NCBI RefSeq assembly: GCF_031458325.1 | Contig: NZ_JAVDYG010000001.1 | Span: 1,240,001-1,304,000, forward strand | From: Nocardioides marmoribigeumensis | GTDB lineage: Bacteria > Actinomycetota > Actinomycetes > Propionibacteriales > Nocardioidaceae | Length of the DNA: 64,000 nucleotides | Direction: 5' to 3' | Part shown: positions 38,225-47,606 of the stretch, piece after piece | Layout: each line of letters starts with the position of its first letter | Numbering within the stretch: the first letter of the stretch is position 1 | Translations under genes and position numbers: made by a program | The notes under the pieces: model-generated | The model's database searches: none | What the model was told of the DNA's origin: nothing | Seen by the model: the letters and a program-made list of their open reading frames with translations, nothing else

Positions 38225-38617
38225 TCACGACTGGCCCGGGGGGCCGGTCGGACCGCCGGCCTGCCAGGCCTGGAAGCGCCTGATGCCGAGCGCGACGACC
38301 TGCCAGGCGAGCACCGACATCGTCCCGAAGAGCAGGCCGCCGGTGGCACCGGCGACGTAGTCGCCCGCGGAGTTGGAGAACTCCAGCGAGGTGATCAGCC
38401 CGCCCCACAGCAGCACCGCGGCGAGCCAGACCACGGCCCACGCGAGGCGCCGGGCACCCCTGCCCGCGACCCGGGCCCGCGCCAGGAGGAAGCCGGCCGG
38501 GACGACGTAGGCCGTGCCGACGACCGTCACCAACCAGGCCCCGGTCAGCGTCGGGACGGCGAGCCAGACAACACCCGAGAGCAGGTTGCTCACCAGCACG
38601 GGTCGGTCGTGGGCCAT
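38225..38617 (-). CDS. Small integral membrane protein, unknown function
   Basis: 130 residues with four likely membrane helices (VSNLLSGVVWLAVPTLTGAW, VVGTAYVVPAGFLLAR, LAWAVVWLAAVLLWGGLIT and GGLLFGTMSVLAWQVVALG) and a short basic tail. I recognise no family. It starts 7 bases after the stop of the polyprenyl synthase gene, so it is the last gene of the long menJ-nuo transcript. That suggests, without proof, a link to respiration or quinone handling. Confidence 0.6.
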   Translation of the reverse strand: MAHDRPVLVSNLLSGVVWLAVPTLTGAWLVTVVGTAYVVPAGFLLARARVAGRGARRLAWAVVWLAAVLLWGGLITSLEFSNSAGDYVAGATGGLLFGTMSVLAWQVVALGIRRFQAWQAGGPTGPPGQS

Positions 38618-38624
38618 CGCAGCC

Positions 38625-39629
38625 TCAGGCCGTGCGGGTCGCGATCACGCCCGCGAAGTCGACCAGGGCCTGCTTCACGGGCCCCTCGGGCACCACGGTC
38701 AGCAGGTCGATCGCGCTGTTGGCCAGCTGCAGGACGTAGCGTCGCGCCTCACCCATGGCGGGGTGGGCCCGCATCAGGGCCAGCGCCTCGGCGTGCCGGG
38801 CGTCGTCGGTCAGAGGCGCGGACAGCAGCTCGCGCAGGCGCGCGTCGGCCGGGTCGGTCGACCGCAGCGCCATCAGGGTCGGCAGCGTCGGCACGCCCTC
38901 GCGGAGGTCGGTGCCGGGGGTCTTGCCGGAGACGTCGGAGTCGCTGCCCAGGTCGAGGATGTCGTCGGAGAGCTGGAAGGCGGTGCCCACGCGCTCGCCG
39001 TAGCCCGTGAGGGCCGCGACGACCTCGGGCGGGCAGCCGGAGAACATCGCGCCGTAGCGCGCGGAGGTCGCGATCAGCGACCCCGTCTTGCCCCCCACCA
39101 CGCGCAGGTAGTGGTCGAGCAGGTCCTCGCCGGGCCGCGGCTCGCGGGTCTCCAGGATCTGGCCCTCGACCAGCCGGCTGAACGTCTCGGCCTGGATGCG
39201 GACCGCCTCGGCCCCGAGCCGAGCGGTGAGCTCGGAGGACTTCGAGAACAGCCAGTCCCCCGCCAGGATCGCGACGTGGTTGTCCCAGCGCACGTTGGCC
39301 GAGTCGGCCCCGCGCCGCAGGTCCGCCTCGTCCATCACGTCGTCGTGGTAGAGCGAGGCCAGGTGGGTCAGCTCGACCACCGACGCGGCGGTGAGCACGT
39401 CCTCGTTGATCCCCTCGCCCGCCTCGGCGGCGAGCAGCACCAGCATCGGGCGGAACCGCTTGCCGCCGGCGTGGAGCAGGTGGCGGCACGCCTCGGTGAT
39501 GAAGTCGGCCTCGGAGCGGATCTCCGCCTCGAGCCGCTCCTCGACGGTGAGCATGCCGCGGACGAGGCGCTCACGGAGCGCCGCGTCCACCACGGGGAGA
39601 GCCAGCGGCACGTCCTGGGCGGGGGTCAT
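38625..39629 (-). CDS. grcC1: Polyprenyl diphosphate synthase (menaquinone side chain, GrcC-like)
   Basis: 334 residues. The first aspartate-rich motif is LYHDDVMDEADLRRG (DDxxD) and the second is FQLSDDILDLGSD. HLLHAGGKRFRPMLVLL binds the pyrophosphate, and GGKTGSLIATS is also conserved. Trans-prenyltransferases of this type build the C40-C50 tail of menaquinone. It follows nuoN by 13 bases in the same orientation and shares the transcript with menJ and nuo. From memory, mycobacterial grcC1 sits next to menJ, so the coupling is conserved while the nuo genes lie between them here. Chain length cannot be read. Confidence 0.88.
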   Translation of the reverse strand: MTPAQDVPLALPVVDAALRERLVRGMLTVEERLEAEIRSEADFITEACRHLLHAGGKRFRPMLVLLAAEAGEGINEDVLTAASVVELTHLASLYHDDVMDEADLRRGADSANVRWDNHVAILAGDWLFSKSSELTARLGAEAVRIQAETFSRLVEGQILETREPRPGEDLLDHYLRVVGGKTGSLIATSARYGAMFSGCPPEVVAALTGYGERVGTAFQLSDDILDLGSDSDVSGKTPGTDLREGVPTLPTLMALRSTDPADARLRELLSAPLTDDARHAEALALMRAHPAMGEARRYVLQLANSAIDLLTVVPEGPVKQALVDFAGVIATRTA

Positions 39630-39642
39630 CGGTTGGCCGGTC

Positions 39643-41226
39643 TCACCGGATGAACGACCCCGCGTTGCCGGCGAGGTCGAGGATCGGACCCGGGACGATG
39701 CCGAGCAGGAGGGTGGCCGCGAAGCCGACCGCGATCACGACGGCGGTCAGCACCGACGGCATGGCGATGGTGGGCCCCTCGCCGACCGGGTCGGCGAAGT
39801 ACATCTGCACGATCACGCGGAGGTAGAAGAACGCCGCCACCGCCGACAGGACCACCGCGATCACCACGAGCGGGACGGCCCCGCCCTGGGCGGCCGAGGT
39901 GAACACCGCCCACTTGCCGGTGAAGCCGCTGGTCAGCGGGATGCCCGCCATGCCCAGCAGGAAGAACGACATCACCGCCGCCACCAGCGGCGCCTCCTTG
40001 CCCAGGCCCGCCCACCGGCTGAGGTGGTTGGCCTCGCCGCCGGCGTCGCGCACCAGCGTCACGATGCCGAACGCACCGACGGTCATGAAGCCGTAGGTCA
40101 CCAGGTAGAACAGGACGGCCTGCAGCGATGAGATCTGGACCGAGTCGGGGCCGCCGGAGTAGAGGCCGACGAAGCCGACCAGCACGAAGCCCGCGTGCGC
40201 GATCGAGGAGTAGGCCAGCATGCGCTTGATGTCGCTCTGGACCAGGGCGAAGAGCGAGCCGACCACCATCGTGGCGATCGCGACCGCCCAGATCATCGGG
40301 GTCCAGTCCTCGCGGGCGCCACCGAAGCCGACGTAGAACAGGCGCAGCAGGGCACCGAAGGCCGCGATCTTGGTGCACGCGGCCATGAAGCCGGTCACCG
40401 CGGTCGGGGCGCCCTGGTAGACGTCGGGGGTCCAGGAGTGGAACGGCACGGCGCCGATCTTGAACAGCAGGCCGACCGCCAGCAGCGCGATGCCGCCGAG
40501 CAGCAGCCCCTCGCCACCGACGCGGCCGGAGACCGCCTGCGAGATCGCGGCGAAGTCGGTGGCGCCGGCGTAGCCGTAGACCAGCGCGACGCCGTAGAGG
40601 AAGAAGCCCGAGCTGAAGGCGCCGAGCATGAAGTACTTCAGCGCTGCCTCCTGGCTGAGCAGCCGGCGGCGACGGGCCAGCCCGCAGAGCAGGTAGAGCG
40701 GCAGCGAGAAGACCTCGAGCGCGACGAACATCGTGACCAGGTCGTTGGACGCCGCGAAGAGCATCATGCCGCCGACCGAGAACATCAGCAGCGGGAAGAC
40801 CTCGGTGTGCTCCAGGCCCTGCGAGGACGCCTGGCGCTCGGCCTCGGTGCCGGGCAGCGCGGCCGCCTGGCCGGCGAAGGCGGTGACGCCCCCGTCGAGC
40901 TGCCGCTCGGCGAAGAGCAGCGCGCTGAGCAGCGAGAGCACGAGGAGCAGGCCCCAGACGAAGACCGACGGACCGTCGACCGCGATCGCGCCCATCGCGG
41001 CGATCGCACCACGGGCGCCGTCGTACTCCTTCAGGTCCCGCGCGACGAGGACGGTCATGACCAGGGCGCCGACCGTGCCCAGCACCGTCACGGCGGTCTG
41101 CAGCAGGTAACGGCGCTCGCGCGGGGCGAAGGCCTCGACCAGGACGCCGACCAGCGCGACGCCGAAGACCACCAGGAGCGGGGAGAGCTCGAAGTACTCC
41201 AGCTTCGGGGTGTCGAACGCGTTCAC
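39643..41226 (-). CDS. nuoN: NADH-quinone oxidoreductase subunit N
   Basis: 527 residues, about 14 membrane helices. It has the proton-antiporter-like core YFMLGAFSSGFFLYGVALVY, the key lysine in LLFKIGAVPFHSWTPDVYQG and QSDIKRMLAYSSIAHAG. GTG 41226 overlaps the nuoM stop (GTGA). An inserted loop (about residues 105-140) between early helices looks poorly conserved. Confidence 0.95.
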   Translation of the reverse strand: MNAFDTPKLEYFELSPLLVVFGVALVGVLVEAFAPRERRYLLQTAVTVLGTVGALVMTVLVARDLKEYDGARGAIAAMGAIAVDGPSVFVWGLLLVLSLLSALLFAERQLDGGVTAFAGQAAALPGTEAERQASSQGLEHTEVFPLLMFSVGGMMLFAASNDLVTMFVALEVFSLPLYLLCGLARRRRLLSQEAALKYFMLGAFSSGFFLYGVALVYGYAGATDFAAISQAVSGRVGGEGLLLGGIALLAVGLLFKIGAVPFHSWTPDVYQGAPTAVTGFMAACTKIAAFGALLRLFYVGFGGAREDWTPMIWAVAIATMVVGSLFALVQSDIKRMLAYSSIAHAGFVLVGFVGLYSGGPDSVQISSLQAVLFYLVTYGFMTVGAFGIVTLVRDAGGEANHLSRWAGLGKEAPLVAAVMSFFLLGMAGIPLTSGFTGKWAVFTSAAQGGAVPLVVIAVVLSAVAAFFYLRVIVQMYFADPVGEGPTIAMPSVLTAVVIAVGFAATLLLGIVPGPILDLAGNAGSFIR

Positions 41227-42776
41227 TCGTGCGCCTCCTCGGCAGCAGGGACGTCACCGGGGCTCACGGCCGGCGAGGGGTCGTGGGCGCCGACCTGCGT
41301 CAGCGTGGTCTCGACCGCCGGGCTGATCACGTCGATCAGCGGCTTGGGGAAGAAGCCGAAGAAGACGATCAGGGCCAGCAGCGGCGCGAGCGCGGCCACC
41401 TCGCGACGGTCGAGGTCGCGGATCGGCGCGACGGCGGGGGTCACCGGGCCGGTCATGGTGCGTTGGTACATCAGCAGGATGTAGAGAGCGGCCAGCACGA
41501 TGCCGAAGACCGCGAAGACGGCGTACCACCAGTTGTGCACGAAGGCGCCGGTCATCACCAGGAACTCCGAGACGAACGGCGAGAGGCCCGGCAGCGACAG
41601 CGACGACAGGCCGCCGACCAGGAAGATGCCGGCGAGCACCGGAGCGACCTTCTGGACCCCGCCGAAGTCCTGGATCTGCCGCGAGCCGCGGCGCGCGATG
41701 AGGTAGCCCGTCACCAGGAACAGCACACCGGTCGAGAGGCCGTGGTTGAACATGTAGAGCGTCGAGCCCACCTGGCCCTGGCTGTTCATCACGAAGATGC
41801 CCAGCACGATGAACCCGAAGTGGGACACCGAGGTGTAGGCGATCAGGCGCGGGATCGACTTCTGCGCGATCGCGACCAGGCCGCCGTACAGCACGCTGAT
41901 GACGGCCAGCGTGAGGACGACCGGCGTCGCCCAGCGCGAGGCCTCGGGGAACAGCTCCAGGCAGAACCGGATCATCCCGAAGGTGCCGATCTTGTCGAGG
42001 ATGCTCACCAGCAGCACCGAGGTGCCGGGCGTCGCCTCGTCGGCGGCGTCGGGCAGCCAGGTGTGCACCGGCACCATCGGCGCCTTGACCGCGAAGGCGA
42101 TGAAGAAGCCGAGGAACAGCCAGCGGCCGGTCGAGGTGCTCACGTCCTGCATCAGCGGGTGCAGGTCGGAGAGCAGGTAGGTCGGGGTGCCCCCGTTGAG
42201 CTTGGCCGACTGGACGTAGAGACCCACGACCGAGGCCAGCATCACCAGGCCGCCGAGGAGGCTGAAGATCAGGAACTTGACCGCGGCATAGGTGCGGCGC
42301 GGGCCGCCGTACCCCCCGATGAGGAAGTAGATCGGGATCAGCGTCGCCTCGAAGAACACGTAGAACAAGAACACGTCGACCGAGGAGAAGACACCGATCG
42401 CCAGGCCCTCGAGCGCCAGGATCCAGGCGAAGAAGGCGTTGGTGGACCATCGGCCGACGTCGGCGTCGCGCCAGGAGGCGACGATCACGACGGGCACCAG
42501 GATCGTGGTCAGCAGCACCAGCACCAGGCCGGTGCCGTCCACGCCGAGGGCGTAGTGGGCGCCGAAGGCGCTGATCCACGCGTGGGTCTCGGTGAGCTGG
42601 TAGCCCTTCTCGCCGGTGTCGAACTGCAGCGCCACCGCGATCGAGAGCGCGAAGGTCAGCACCGAGAAGCCGAGGGCCGCCTGCCGTCCGATCGTGCCGT
42701 GCTTGGGCATGGCCATCACGACGATTGAGCCGACGATCGGCAGCAGGAGTGCTGCGGTCAGCCAGGGGAAGCTCAT
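41223..42776 (-). CDS. nuoM: NADH-quinone oxidoreductase subunit M
   Basis: 517 residues, about 14 helices. The conserved glutamate is in FYVFFEATLIPIYFLIGGYG and the lysine in FAVKAPMVPVHTWLPDAADE. QKSIPRLIAYTSVSHFGFI is also typical. It forms one of the three proton-pumping antiporter modules of complex I. ATG 42776 overlaps the nuoL stop (ATGA), and its own stop overlaps the nuoN GTG. Confidence 0.95.
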   Translation of the reverse strand: MSFPWLTAALLLPIVGSIVVMAMPKHGTIGRQAALGFSVLTFALSIAVALQFDTGEKGYQLTETHAWISAFGAHYALGVDGTGLVLVLLTTILVPVVIVASWRDADVGRWSTNAFFAWILALEGLAIGVFSSVDVFLFYVFFEATLIPIYFLIGGYGGPRRTYAAVKFLIFSLLGGLVMLASVVGLYVQSAKLNGGTPTYLLSDLHPLMQDVSTSTGRWLFLGFFIAFAVKAPMVPVHTWLPDAADEATPGTSVLLVSILDKIGTFGMIRFCLELFPEASRWATPVVLTLAVISVLYGGLVAIAQKSIPRLIAYTSVSHFGFIVLGIFVMNSQGQVGSTLYMFNHGLSTGVLFLVTGYLIARRGSRQIQDFGGVQKVAPVLAGIFLVGGLSSLSLPGLSPFVSEFLVMTGAFVHNWWYAVFAVFGIVLAALYILLMYQRTMTGPVTPAVAPIRDLDRREVAALAPLLALIVFFGFFPKPLIDVISPAVETTLTQVGAHDPSPAVSPGDVPAAEEAHE

Positions 42777-44716
42777 GTCAGGTTCACCGCCAGGAGGGCC
42801 CCGAGCACGAGCGCCGCGCCGAGGAGGAGGGACAGGGCGTAGGAGCGGACGTAGCCGGTCTGGATGCGCCGGAAGGTGCCGGACATGCCCATCGCGGAGG
42901 AGCCGGTGCCGTCGACCACTCCGTCGACGATCGTGTCGTCGAAGCGGGCCAGCCCCTCCACCATCGTGTTGCCGGGCCGCATCAGCACCGCCTCGTTGAA
43001 CGCGTCGCCGTAGAGGTCGGCGCGAGCCGCGCGGGTGGCGAACGAGACCTTGGCGGGCGCCTGGCGCGGGATGTCGCGCTTCATGACCAGCAGCCACGCC
43101 ACGGCGATGCCGATCGCGACCGTCACCAGGACGATGAGCGTGTAGGCGATCGCGGGCAGCGGGAGGTCGTGCTCCGGCTCCTCGCCCACCACCGGCGCGA
43201 GGAAGTCGGTGATCCACCCGCCGACGAGAAGCAGGCCGCCCAGGGCGGACAGCGCGGCCAGCACCATCAGCGGCACGGTCATCACCTTGGGCGACTCGTG
43301 CGGGTGCACGCCCTCGGACCAGCGCTTCTCGGAGACGAACGTCAGGATCATCAGCCGCGTCATGTAGAACGCGGTGATGCCGGCGCCGACCAGCGCGGCG
43401 GTGCCGGCCCACCAGCTCTGGCCGAACGCCGTCTCGATGATCTTGTCCTTGGACCAGAACCCGGAGAAGCCCGGGAAGCCGATGATCGCGAGGTAGCCCA
43501 TCGCGAAGGTCAGGAACGTGATCGGCACGGCCTTGCGCAGCCCGCCGTAGTGCCGCATGTCGACGTCGTCGTCCATGGCGTGCATCACCGAGCCGGCGCC
43601 GAGGAACATGTTGGCCTTGAAGAAGCCGTGGGTCAGCAGGTGGAAGATCGCGAACGCGTAGCCCGCGACCCCGAGGCCGGCGGCCAGCATCATGTAGCCG
43701 ATCTGGCTCATCGTCGACCCGGCCAGCGCCTTCTTGATGTCGTCCTTGGCGCACCCGATGATCGCGCCGAAGAGCAGCGTGACGACGCCGACGATCATCA
43801 CCGCGGTGCGGCCCACCTCGGTGCGCTCGAAGATGAAGTTCGAGCGGACCACGAGGTAGACGCCGGCGGTGACCATGGTCGCGGCGTGGATCAGCGCGGA
43901 GACCGGGGTCGGACCCTCCATCGCGTCGAGCAGCCAGGACTGCAGCGGCACCTGGGCCGACTTGCCGCAGGCGGCCAGCAGGAGCAGCAGGCCCAGGACG
44001 TTCAGCGTGGTGTCCGACGCCCCGCCGGCCAGCTCGGAGACGCCGACGAACTGCACGGTGCCGAAGGTCGCGAAGAGCAGCATCGCCGCGAGTGCCATGC
44101 CGATGTCGCCGACGCGGTTGACCACGAAGGCCTTCTTGGCCGCGACCGCGGCGCTGTTGCGGTGCTGCCAGAACCCGATGAGGAGGTACGACGCGAGGCC
44201 GACCCCCTCCCAGCCGAGGAACAGGCCGAGGTAGCCGTCGGACAGGACCAGCACGAGCATCGAGGCGACGAACAGGTTGAGGTAGGCGAAGAACCGGGCC
44301 CGCCGCTCGTCGTGCTCCATGTAGCCGATGGAGTAGACGTGGATCAGGAAGCCCACGCCCGTGATCAGCAGGACGAACAACGCCGACAGCGGGTCGTAGA
44401 GGATCCCGAGGTCGACCTTGAACCTGCCCGCCTCGAACCAGGTCCACAGGTGGCTGCCGAGCTGGCGGTCACCCTCGTCGCGGCCCAGCAGGCCGACGAA
44501 GGCCAGCAGTCCGACCAGGAACGACAGGCCGACCGTGGCGGTGCCCAGCAGGTGGGCCCAGGCCGACGTACGCCGGTTGCCCAGGAGCAGGATCGCGGCG
44601 GCGCCGAGCGCCGGGAGCGCGATGACCAGCCACAGCACGTCGTACACCCCGCCACCGGAGGTGGGGTGGACGACCGGCACCGCGCCGGAGCCCTCGGACA
44701 GGAAGAGGTTCGCCAT
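42773..44716 (-). CDS. nuoL: NADH-quinone oxidoreductase subunit L
   Basis: 647 residues, the usual size with the long amphipathic C-terminal helix. The glutamate of LGWEGVGLASYLLIGFW, the lysine of ACGKSAQVPLQSWLLDAM, HAATMVTAGVYLV and CAKDDIKKALAGSTMSQIGY are present. It is the outermost antiporter module of complex I. The N-terminus MANLFLSEGSGAVPVVHPTS is longer than in E. coli. ATG 44716 lies 16 bases behind nuoK. Confidence 0.95.
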   Translation of the reverse strand: MANLFLSEGSGAVPVVHPTSGGGVYDVLWLVIALPALGAAAILLLGNRRTSAWAHLLGTATVGLSFLVGLLAFVGLLGRDEGDRQLGSHLWTWFEAGRFKVDLGILYDPLSALFVLLITGVGFLIHVYSIGYMEHDERRARFFAYLNLFVASMLVLVLSDGYLGLFLGWEGVGLASYLLIGFWQHRNSAAVAAKKAFVVNRVGDIGMALAAMLLFATFGTVQFVGVSELAGGASDTTLNVLGLLLLLAACGKSAQVPLQSWLLDAMEGPTPVSALIHAATMVTAGVYLVVRSNFIFERTEVGRTAVMIVGVVTLLFGAIIGCAKDDIKKALAGSTMSQIGYMMLAAGLGVAGYAFAIFHLLTHGFFKANMFLGAGSVMHAMDDDVDMRHYGGLRKAVPITFLTFAMGYLAIIGFPGFSGFWSKDKIIETAFGQSWWAGTAALVGAGITAFYMTRLMILTFVSEKRWSEGVHPHESPKVMTVPLMVLAALSALGGLLLVGGWITDFLAPVVGEEPEHDLPLPAIAYTLIVLVTVAIGIAVAWLLVMKRDIPRQAPAKVSFATRAARADLYGDAFNEAVLMRPGNTMVEGLARFDDTIVDGVVDGTGSSAMGMSGTFRRIQTGYVRSYALSLLLGAALVLGALLAVNLT

Positions 44717-44732
44717 GTGTCTCAGTCGCTCC

Positions 44733-45032
44733 TCAGTACTTCAGCAGGCTCGCGTCGTCGACCGAGGCCGAGCGGCGGGTGCGGAAGATCGTCATGATGA
44801 TCGCCAGGCCGACGACCACCTCAGCCGCGGCGACCACCATCACGAAGAAGGCGGTCACCTGCCCGTCGAGGTTGCCGTTGACCCGGGAGAACGTGACCAG
44901 GGCCAGGTTGCTGGCGTTGAGCATGAGCTCGACGCACATGAACACCACGATCGCGTTGCGTCGCGTGAGGACGCCGATGCAGCCGATCGTGAACAGGATC
45001 GCCGAGAGGGTCAGGAAGGGTGTGGCGCTCAT
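44733..45032 (-). CDS. nuoK: NADH-quinone oxidoreductase subunit K
   Basis: 99 residues, three helices. The two membrane glutamates needed for proton transfer are in [16 protein letters not shown] and [16 protein letters not shown] 45032 overlaps the nuoJ stop by 4 bases. The protein links NuoJ/NuoH to the antiporter subunits. Confidence 0.95.
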   Translation of the reverse strand: MSATPFLTLSAILFTIGCIGVLTRRNAIVVFMCVELMLNASNLALVTFSRVNGNLDGQVTAFFVMVVAAAEVVVGLAIIMTIFRTRRSASVDDASLLKY

Positions 45033-45790
45033 CGGCGCGCCTCCTCGTCGTCGCCGGTGGTGAGCTCGGTGACGTCGTCGGCCAGGTCGGCAGTGGACTG
45101 CACGTTGCCGCGCGCGGCCAGGACCCGCGAGACCGAGAGCTCCGAGGCGGTGCCGTCGGGCAGCAGGGCCGGGGTGTCGACCGCGTTGTGGCGGGCGAAC
45201 ACGCCGGGGCTGGGCAGCGGGCCGACGTGCTTGCCGTGGTCGGCGTAGTCGCGCATGCGCTGGCGGGCCATGTCGGCCTGGCTGAGCTTGGGCGTGAGCC
45301 GCTCGCGGTGGGCCAGGACCATCGCGCCGAGCGCGGCGGTGATGAGGAGGGCCGAGGTCACCTCGAAGGCGAAGATGTACTTGCTGAACAGCAGCTGGGC
45401 CAGGCCCGGCACGTTGCCGCCCTTGTTGACCTCGTCGAGCCCGACGATCGCGCCGACCGACGTCTGCGCGACGCCGAGGGCGAGGAGCAGGCCGAAGACC
45501 AGGCCGACGACCGCCGCCATGAGGCGCTGCCCGCGGATCGTCTCCACGACCGAGTCGCCGGCATCGACGCCGACCAGCATCAGCACGAAGAGGAACAGCA
45601 TGAGGATCGCGCCGGTGTAGACGATGATCTGCGTCGCGAAGAGGAAGGGGGCGTCCTGCACGAGGTAGAGGATCGCCAGCCCGACCATCACGACCGCCAG
45701 CAGCAGGGCGGCGTGCACGGCCTTGCGCACGAAGAGGATGCCGAGCGCGGCCAGGACCATGAACGGCGAGAGGATCCAGAAGGCGATCAC
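45029..45790 (-). CDS. nuoJ: NADH-quinone oxidoreductase subunit J
   Basis: 253 residues. About five helices in the first 170 residues, including [20 protein letters not shown], whose pi-bulge helix is essential for coupling. They are followed by a hydrophilic tail of about 80 residues that E. coli NuoJ lacks but actinobacterial forms have. GTG 45790 overlaps the nuoI stop (GTGA). Confidence 0.93.
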   Translation of the reverse strand: MIAFWILSPFMVLAALGILFVRKAVHAALLLAVVMVGLAILYLVQDAPFLFATQIIVYTGAILMLFLFVLMLVGVDAGDSVVETIRGQRLMAAVVGLVFGLLLALGVAQTSVGAIVGLDEVNKGGNVPGLAQLLFSKYIFAFEVTSALLITAALGAMVLAHRERLTPKLSQADMARQRMRDYADHGKHVGPLPSPGVFARHNAVDTPALLPDGTASELSVSRVLAARGNVQSTADLADDVTELTTGDDEEARR

Positions 45791-46305
45791 GACTTGAACT
45801 CCCCTCGGTAGTAGTCGCCCTCGTCGTCGCCGAGGCGCATCGGGTGCGGCGGCTGCTCCATGCCCGGCAGCAGGGGGGCGAGCAGGTCCTTCTTCTCGTA
45901 GATCAGGTCCATGCGGTTGTCGTCGGCCAGCTCGTACTCGTTGGTCATCGTGAGCGCACGCGTCGGGCACGCCTCGATGCACAGGCCGCACAGGATGCAG
46001 CGCAGGTAGTTGATCTGGTAGACGCGGCCGTAGCGCTCACCGGGCGAGAAGCGCTCGTCCTCGGAGTTGGAGGCCCCCTCGACGTAGATCGCGTCGGCCG
46101 GGCACGCCCAGGCGCACAGCTCGCAGCCGATGCACTTCTCGAGGCCGTCGGGCCAGCGGTTGAGCTGGTGACGACCGTGGAACCGCGGCGCGGTCGGCTT
46201 CTTCTCCTTGGGGTACTGCTCGGTGACGACCTTGCGGAACATCGTCCGGAAGGTCACCCCGAACCCGGCGACCGGGTCCCAGAACTGCTCTTTGAGGGTC
46301 GGCAT
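45787..46305 (-). CDS. nuoI: NADH-quinone oxidoreductase subunit I
   Basis: 172 residues. Two 4Fe-4S motifs, [12 protein letters not shown] and [12 protein letters not shown], hold clusters N6a and N6b that carry electrons to NuoB. The family's [10 protein letters not shown] follows. ATG 46305 overlaps the nuoH stop by one base (TGATG), and its stop overlaps the nuoJ GTG. Confidence 0.96.
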   Translation of the reverse strand: MPTLKEQFWDPVAGFGVTFRTMFRKVVTEQYPKEKKPTAPRFHGRHQLNRWPDGLEKCIGCELCAWACPADAIYVEGASNSEDERFSPGERYGRVYQINYLRCILCGLCIEACPTRALTMTNEYELADDNRMDLIYEKKDLLAPLLPGMEQPPHPMRLGDDEGDYYRGEFKS

Positions 46306-47606
46306 CAGCTCTCCTGGTTCGAGGTCTGGTGGCTCACGGTCCGGCCGGTCACGGAGTAGGCCGGCGCGGTCATCGGCGGGACGGGGTAGCCGCCGGCGTA
46401 GGGGTCGAAGGCGTCCGCGGTCTCCTCGTCGGCCTCCTCCTCGTAGTCGCCGCCGAAGAAGAAGGCCACCAGGGTGATCGCCGCGACCACGCCGATCGCG
46501 ATCAGCAGGGTCTGCCGGTCGACGCCCCCGTCGAGGGTCATCGCGCGGATCGTCGCGACCGCCACGATCCAGCCCAGCGAGATCGGGATGAGGCGCTTCC
46601 AGCCGAACGCCATGAACTGGTCGTAGCGCAGCCGCGGCAGCGACCCGCGCAGCCAGATGAAGAAGAAGATGAAGACCAGGACCTTGCCCATGAACCACAG
46701 GAACGGCCAGTAGTCCTGGTTGGCGCCGTCCCACAAGCTGATCGGCCACGGTGCGCGCCAGCCCCCGAGGAACAGGGTCGTGGCCAGGGCCGAGACCGTC
46801 GCCATGTTGATGTACTCGGCGAGGAAGAACAGCGCGAACTTCAGCGAGGAGTACTCGGTGTGGAAGCCGCCGACCAGCTCGCCCTCGGCCTCCGGCAGGT
46901 CGAACGGCGCGCGGTTGGTCTCCCCCACCATCGCGATCACGTAGATCACGAACGACGGCACGAGGATCAGCCCGAACCAGATGTCCTTCTGGGCCTCGAC
47001 GATCTGCGAGGTCGACATCGAGCCGGCGTAGATGAAGACCGCGACCAGCGCCAGGCCCATCGCGACCTCGTAGGAGATCATCTGCGCCGAGCTGCGCAGG
47101 CCGCCCAGCAGGGAGTACGTCGAGCCGGAGGACCAGCCGCCGAGCACGATGCCGTAGATGCCGACCGACGAGATCGCCAGGATGAACAGCACGGCGACCG
47201 GCATGTCGGTCAGCTGGAGCTGGGTCGTGGTGTCGGTGAACGGGATGCGCACCTCGGGGCCGAACGGGATCACCGAGAAGGCGACGAAGGCCGGCACCAC
47301 CGACAGCACGGGCGCGAGGATGAAGACGATCTTGTCCGCCGCCTTGGGCGTCAGGTCCTCCTTGAGCGCCAGCTTCACCCCGTCGGCGAGGCTCTGCAGC
47401 AGGCCGAACGGGCCGTGCATGTTGGGGCCGATGCGGTGCTGCATCCGGGCCACCACGCGCCGCTCCCACCAGATGTTGAACAGCGTGAGCAGCACGAGGA
47501 CCACGAAGATCATCAGCGCCTTGAGCAGCACCACCCACAGCGGGTCGTTGCCGAAGGGACCGTTGAGGTCGGCCTCCCCTGCCTTGGTGAAGATCAGGTG
47601 GGTCAC
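46305..47606 (-). CDS. nuoH: NADH-quinone oxidoreductase subunit H
   Basis: 433 residues, eight core helices. [20 protein letters not shown] and the quinone-channel loop [19 protein letters not shown] followed by [18 protein letters not shown] are diagnostic. A hydrophilic C-terminal tail of about 60 residues (rich in Glu and Asp) extends beyond the E. coli protein. GTG 47606 overlaps the nuoG stop (GTGA). Confidence 0.95.
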   Translation of the reverse strand: MTHLIFTKAGEADLNGPFGNDPLWVVLLKALMIFVVLVLLTLFNIWWERRVVARMQHRIGPNMHGPFGLLQSLADGVKLALKEDLTPKAADKIVFILAPVLSVVPAFVAFSVIPFGPEVRIPFTDTTTQLQLTDMPVAVLFILAISSVGIYGIVLGGWSSGSTYSLLGGLRSSAQMISYEVAMGLALVAVFIYAGSMSTSQIVEAQKDIWFGLILVPSFVIYVIAMVGETNRAPFDLPEAEGELVGGFHTEYSSLKFALFFLAEYINMATVSALATTLFLGGWRAPWPISLWDGANQDYWPFLWFMGKVLVFIFFFIWLRGSLPRLRYDQFMAFGWKRLIPISLGWIVAVATIRAMTLDGGVDRQTLLIAIGVVAAITLVAFFFGGDYEEEADEETADAFDPYAGGYPVPPMTAPAYSVTGRTVSHQTSNQES